Source: Candidatus Cloacimonadota bacterium (GTDB lineage Bacteria; Cloacimonadota; Cloacimonadia; Cloacimonadales; Cloacimonadaceae). From it: DNA of 14,663 nucleotides. The stretch's first letter is position 1, and each line of letters begins with the position of its first letter. Shown one piece after another: positions 13,021-14,663 of the stretch. The DNA lies in the NCBI GenBank assembly GCA_028681035.1, contig JAQUJJ010000092.1:1-14663 (forward strand), in the 5' to 3' direction. The notes beneath the pieces are model-generated. The model worked only from the letters and a program-made list of their open reading frames with translations. It was not told where the DNA came from and did no database searches. The translations under genes and the position numbers were made by a program.

Positions 13021-13638
13021 CTAACTAAGCGTGCTGAAGTTCAGCACAACCTTATTGTAGTTCCCGGCATCATCTCTGACTGCAAAAGAGATGTACTGTT
13101 TGGTAGAAGTGACCATGATCGCCTTGTCGATCAGCTCCATTGCTTCCTTCCAGATCGGGTCTTTGATCTTGTAGCGGCGCAGGGCGAAGATACGGTAACG
13201 GGCAAGCTGCCCTCGTTTATCCACTTGGAAGGCTTCATTGATGATCGCTTTGAGATTATCGTTAGAATCGACCGACCACGCTTTGATACACTCGTCTATC
13301 TTCTGCTTGGCAAGCTGCAGTTCGATGCCGAACTGTATCTTCTCCCTGTACCGGATTTCGATGCGGTATTTCTCATCAAAACTGATCAGCAGAGCATTAC
13401 CCTTCCATTCTAAGCCATTACGTTTAGCTGCATCATTGAGATAGCTCTCGATGAATCCGATCAACTTCTGTTTGTCATTGATAATCCGCTCTTGCAGCTT
13501 TATGGCACATTCCATTGCCTTCTTGACTGCGGCATCCTTTTCCACTATCTCAGTGTGCAGAACCTTCACAGGGAATTCCCTACCCTGAGCATCGGTTAGA
13601 GTGCGTTCTTTGGCTGTTTTACTGAGCTTACTACTCAT
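13021..13638 (-). CDS. DUF3164 family protein (Mu-like prophage type)
   Basis: The 205-residue protein fits DUF3164, a family of unknown function common in Mu-like prophages. Matching features are an N-terminal Asp-Ala-Gln-Gly-Arg-Glu-Phe-Pro-Val and a helical segment. A Trp-Lys-Gly-Asn-Ala-Leu-Leu-Ile-Ser-Phe-Asp-Glu-Lys-Tyr-Arg-Ile pattern follows near residues 95-110. Then come a Cys-Ile-Lys-Ala-Trp segment, Phe-Gln-Val-Asp-Lys-Arg-Gly and a final Trp-Lys-Glu-Ala-Met with Tyr-Ile-Ser-Phe. The ATG at 13638 overlaps the GemA-like stop (ATGAGTAG) and has AAGGAGG seven bases upstream; a start at 13659 is less likely. Next to GemA it supports a Mu-like early module. Confidence 0.8.
   Translation of the reverse strand: MSSKLSKTAKERTLTDAQGREFPVKVLHTEIVEKDAAVKKAMECAIKLQERIINDKQKLIGFIESYLNDAAKRNGLEWKGNALLISFDEKYRIEIRYREKIQFGIELQLAKQKIDECIKAWSVDSNDNLKAIINEAFQVDKRGQLARYRIFALRRYKIKDPIWKEAMELIDKAIMVTSTKQYISFAVRDDAGNYNKVVLNFSTLS
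13031..13047. promoter_or_regulatory. 17-base palindrome near the end of the DUF3164 gene
   Basis: GTGCTGAA (13031-13038) and TTCAGCAC (13040-13047) are perfect inverted copies around a single G. It lies within the last codons of DUF3164 and 11 bases from copy 2 of the direct repeat. It could be an operator for the following helix-turn-helix gene or a short hairpin; coding constraint alone is also possible. Confidence 0.35.
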
Positions 13639-14065
13639 TTGAATCCTCCTTAGGATCAATAGCTGTATTTATCTGGTCTTTTGTTTGTTTTTTGACGTAG
13701 GACTGGAACATAGCGATGACCGATCTGCGCTCTTTAGGATCGAGCAGGTTCCAGTGGCTTTTGGAATAATGTTTGATGGTGAATGCCCTGAACTGAGACT
13801 CAGTCCAGCCGGCCCGTTTCATGAGTGAGAACATATACTTCCCCTGCTTATCGAAGGTGAACTCGTTGGGACGCCCATGCTTGCGATACTTGAGCATCAG
13901 AGCCTTAAGCTCCCGCAGCCTGTCCTCCGATAAGGCCGTTAAAGAACTGCCATAGCCCATGCCATCCATGATGAACTTAAAAGCATCCAGGGGCCAGTGG
14001 AACTTCTTCACCCTGAGCCCATGTATTTCTTGGCGTAGTTTCCGTGCTTGCTCTTCCTGTGTCAT
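13631..14065 (-). CDS. GemA/Gp16-like phage regulatory protein
   Basis: The 144-residue protein resembles the GemA/Gp16 (DUF1018) family of Mu-like phages, which affects host gene expression. The N-terminal half has a Gly-Tyr-Gly-Ser-Ser-Leu-Thr-Ala-Leu-Ser-Glu-Asp-Arg-Leu-Arg-Glu-Leu segment. The C-terminal half has the Lys-Tyr-Met-Phe-Ser-Leu-Met-Lys-Arg-Ala-Gly-Trp-Thr-Glu-Ser-Gln-Phe-Arg-Ala-Phe pattern, followed by a Trp-Asn-Leu-Leu-Asp segment and Val-Ile-Ala-Met-Phe. GAGGG lies eight bases before the ATG. The stop overlaps DUF3164 by eight bases. The match is by eye, at moderate similarity; the neighbour strengthens it. Confidence 0.65.
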   Translation of the reverse strand: MTQEEQARKLRQEIHGLRVKKFHWPLDAFKFIMDGMGYGSSLTALSEDRLRELKALMLKYRKHGRPNEFTFDKQGKYMFSLMKRAGWTESQFRAFTIKHYSKSHWNLLDPKERRSVIAMFQSYVKKQTKDQINTAIDPKEDSNE

Positions 14066-14082
14066 AGAATGCCCTCTTTTCC

Positions 14083-14661
14083 TTAACTCGAGTATTTGCT
14101 GTTATATTTGACGATCATGCTCTGGAGGTTTTTCTGATAGTATTCCCGCTGCTTCACTACCTTTTCCCACTCAGCTTTCTTAGCATCTTTATAGGCTTTC
14201 ATCTCCCGCCGAACCTCTGCCCGGGCAGCATCTCTTTCCATTTTGAGTCTTTTACGTTCAGCAGCTTCCGCCTTCCGTTGTTCCTGGATTTGAGGATCAG
14301 TTTGTTCAGCCTTGGGTTTGATATCTCGCAGGATACCTCTGTTAACAACCTTGCCGAGGTCTTTAAGCCTGGCTCTGGACTTAACGTAATACTTTTCATC
14401 AAAGCCGATTACGTCAATCGAGGCCAGAGCCTCTAAATAAACATAGACCCACTGGCGACTGCGAGGGAAGTCATCAGTTATCTTCCGGATAGAAGTGTAA
14501 TTGCCTTTCTCAATCAGGTCTAATAGATGAGCTGCTGACTGGGGATGGAAGTTCCAGGTTCCTTTCTGGCGATAGCAGACAGTGGGATTGTAGCGATTAG
14601 CTTTCACATAGATGCCTTCGCTAATGAGCTTGATCATGCCCTCTGCTAACAAGTTCGTCAA
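14083..14661 (-). CDS. Winged-helix/coiled-coil phage protein, possibly continuing past window
   Basis: The frame is open to the right edge, so the true start may lie outside. The furthest visible start is TTG at 14661, with an ATG at 14637. From the TTG it would have 192 residues. Residues about 40-95 could form a winged-helix domain (Thr-Ser-Ile-Arg-Lys-Ile-Thr-Asp-Asp-Phe, then Trp-Val-Tyr-Val-Tyr-Leu-Glu-Ala-Leu and Tyr-Tyr-Val). Residues about 115-185 form a very charged Lys/Arg/Glu/Ala-rich coiled coil. I do not recognise a family. As an early-region gene next to GemA it may bind DNA or regulate replication, but that is context only. Confidence 0.6.
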   Translation of the reverse strand: MTNLLAEGMIKLISEGIYVKANRYNPTVCYRQKGTWNFHPQSAAHLLDLIEKGNYTSIRKITDDFPRSRQWVYVYLEALASIDVIGFDEKYYVKSRARLKDLGKVVNRGILRDIKPKAEQTDPQIQEQRKAEAAERKRLKMERDAARAEVRREMKAYKDAKKAEWEKVVKQREYYQKNLQSMIVKYNSKYSS

Positions 14662-14663
14662 GA

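Larger units (their letters stand above)
1..14663. mobile_element. Prophage region interrupted by a peptide-biosynthesis cargo
   Basis: Eleven to twelve minus-strand genes with phage signatures flank a plus-strand block of non-phage genes. Early-type genes (GemA/Gp16-like, DUF3164-like), terminase subunits, lysozyme, connector and tail-completion-like proteins, portal and protease are all visible. The integrase or transposase, major capsid and tail genes are not in the window and would lie beyond its edges. The terminase large subunit is broken at the cargo boundary, which argues against an intact inducible phage. The assignment to a Mu-like early module rests on DUF3164 and GemA, which are typically neighbours in Mu-like prophages. 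I do not see the phage ends. Confidence 0.8.

Noticed and set aside
1..14663. CRISPR array, tRNA, rRNA or insertion-sequence transposase
   Set aside because: I saw no spaced palindromic repeat array, no tRNA-like or rRNA sequence, and no transposase motif on either strand.

Overview
The window looks like part of a bacterial prophage interrupted by a compact, oppositely oriented peptide-natural-product (RiPP) gene cluster. The host cannot be identified from this sequence. The phage flanks (GemA/Gp16-like, DUF3164-like, HK97/PBSX-type portal, XkdF-like protease) fit a tailed phage with Mu-like early genes. The cargo is more AT-rich: by hand count the 60-base row at 5881 has 23 G+C and the row at 7621 has 19, against 30 at 2221 and 26 at 13381 in the flanks. 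A Gram-negative host of the FCB/Cloacimonadota kind is only a guess.

Phage genes all read on the minus strand, so in transcription order they run from right to left. They are a winged-helix/coiled-coil protein (14661-14083), a GemA/Gp16-like regulator (14065-13631), DUF3164 (13638-13021), a small helix-turn-helix protein (12970-12725), a terminase small subunit-like protein (12732-12283) and the terminase large subunit (12103 to about 10799). After the cargo come a GH24 lysozyme (3698-3273), an unknown 152-residue protein, an HK97-gp10-like protein, a tail-terminator-like protein, the portal, and an XkdF-like prohead protease that leaves the window at its left edge. Many of these genes overlap by 4 to 8 bases.

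The cargo (about 3945 to 10798) reads on the plus strand. It encodes an ECF-like sigma factor with a C-terminal extension, a 69-residue secreted peptide, a region coding a possibly frameshifted secreted protein, and a 51-residue peptide overlapping the next gene. Next are a radical SAM/SPASM peptide maturase, a 48-residue precursor-like peptide starting inside the end of the maturase gene, an ABC exporter, and a B12-binding-type radical SAM enzyme with a PqqD-like C-terminal domain.

The 48-residue peptide ends with Tyr-Asp-Lys, Trp-Ser-Asn and Trp-His-Asn separated by single Val residues. These are aromatic-x-x units of the kind that SPASM maturases crosslink into three-residue cyclophanes (triceptides). 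My working model is that the SPASM enzyme crosslinks the core, the PqqD-like domain helps bind the leader, the B12-type enzyme makes a second modification, and the ABC protein exports the product. The sigma-like protein may control the operon.

The terminase reading frame loses recognisable homology where the cargo begins, within its nuclease domain, and finishes in sequence antisense to the last cargo gene. The prophage is therefore probably packaging-defective, or has been repurposed.
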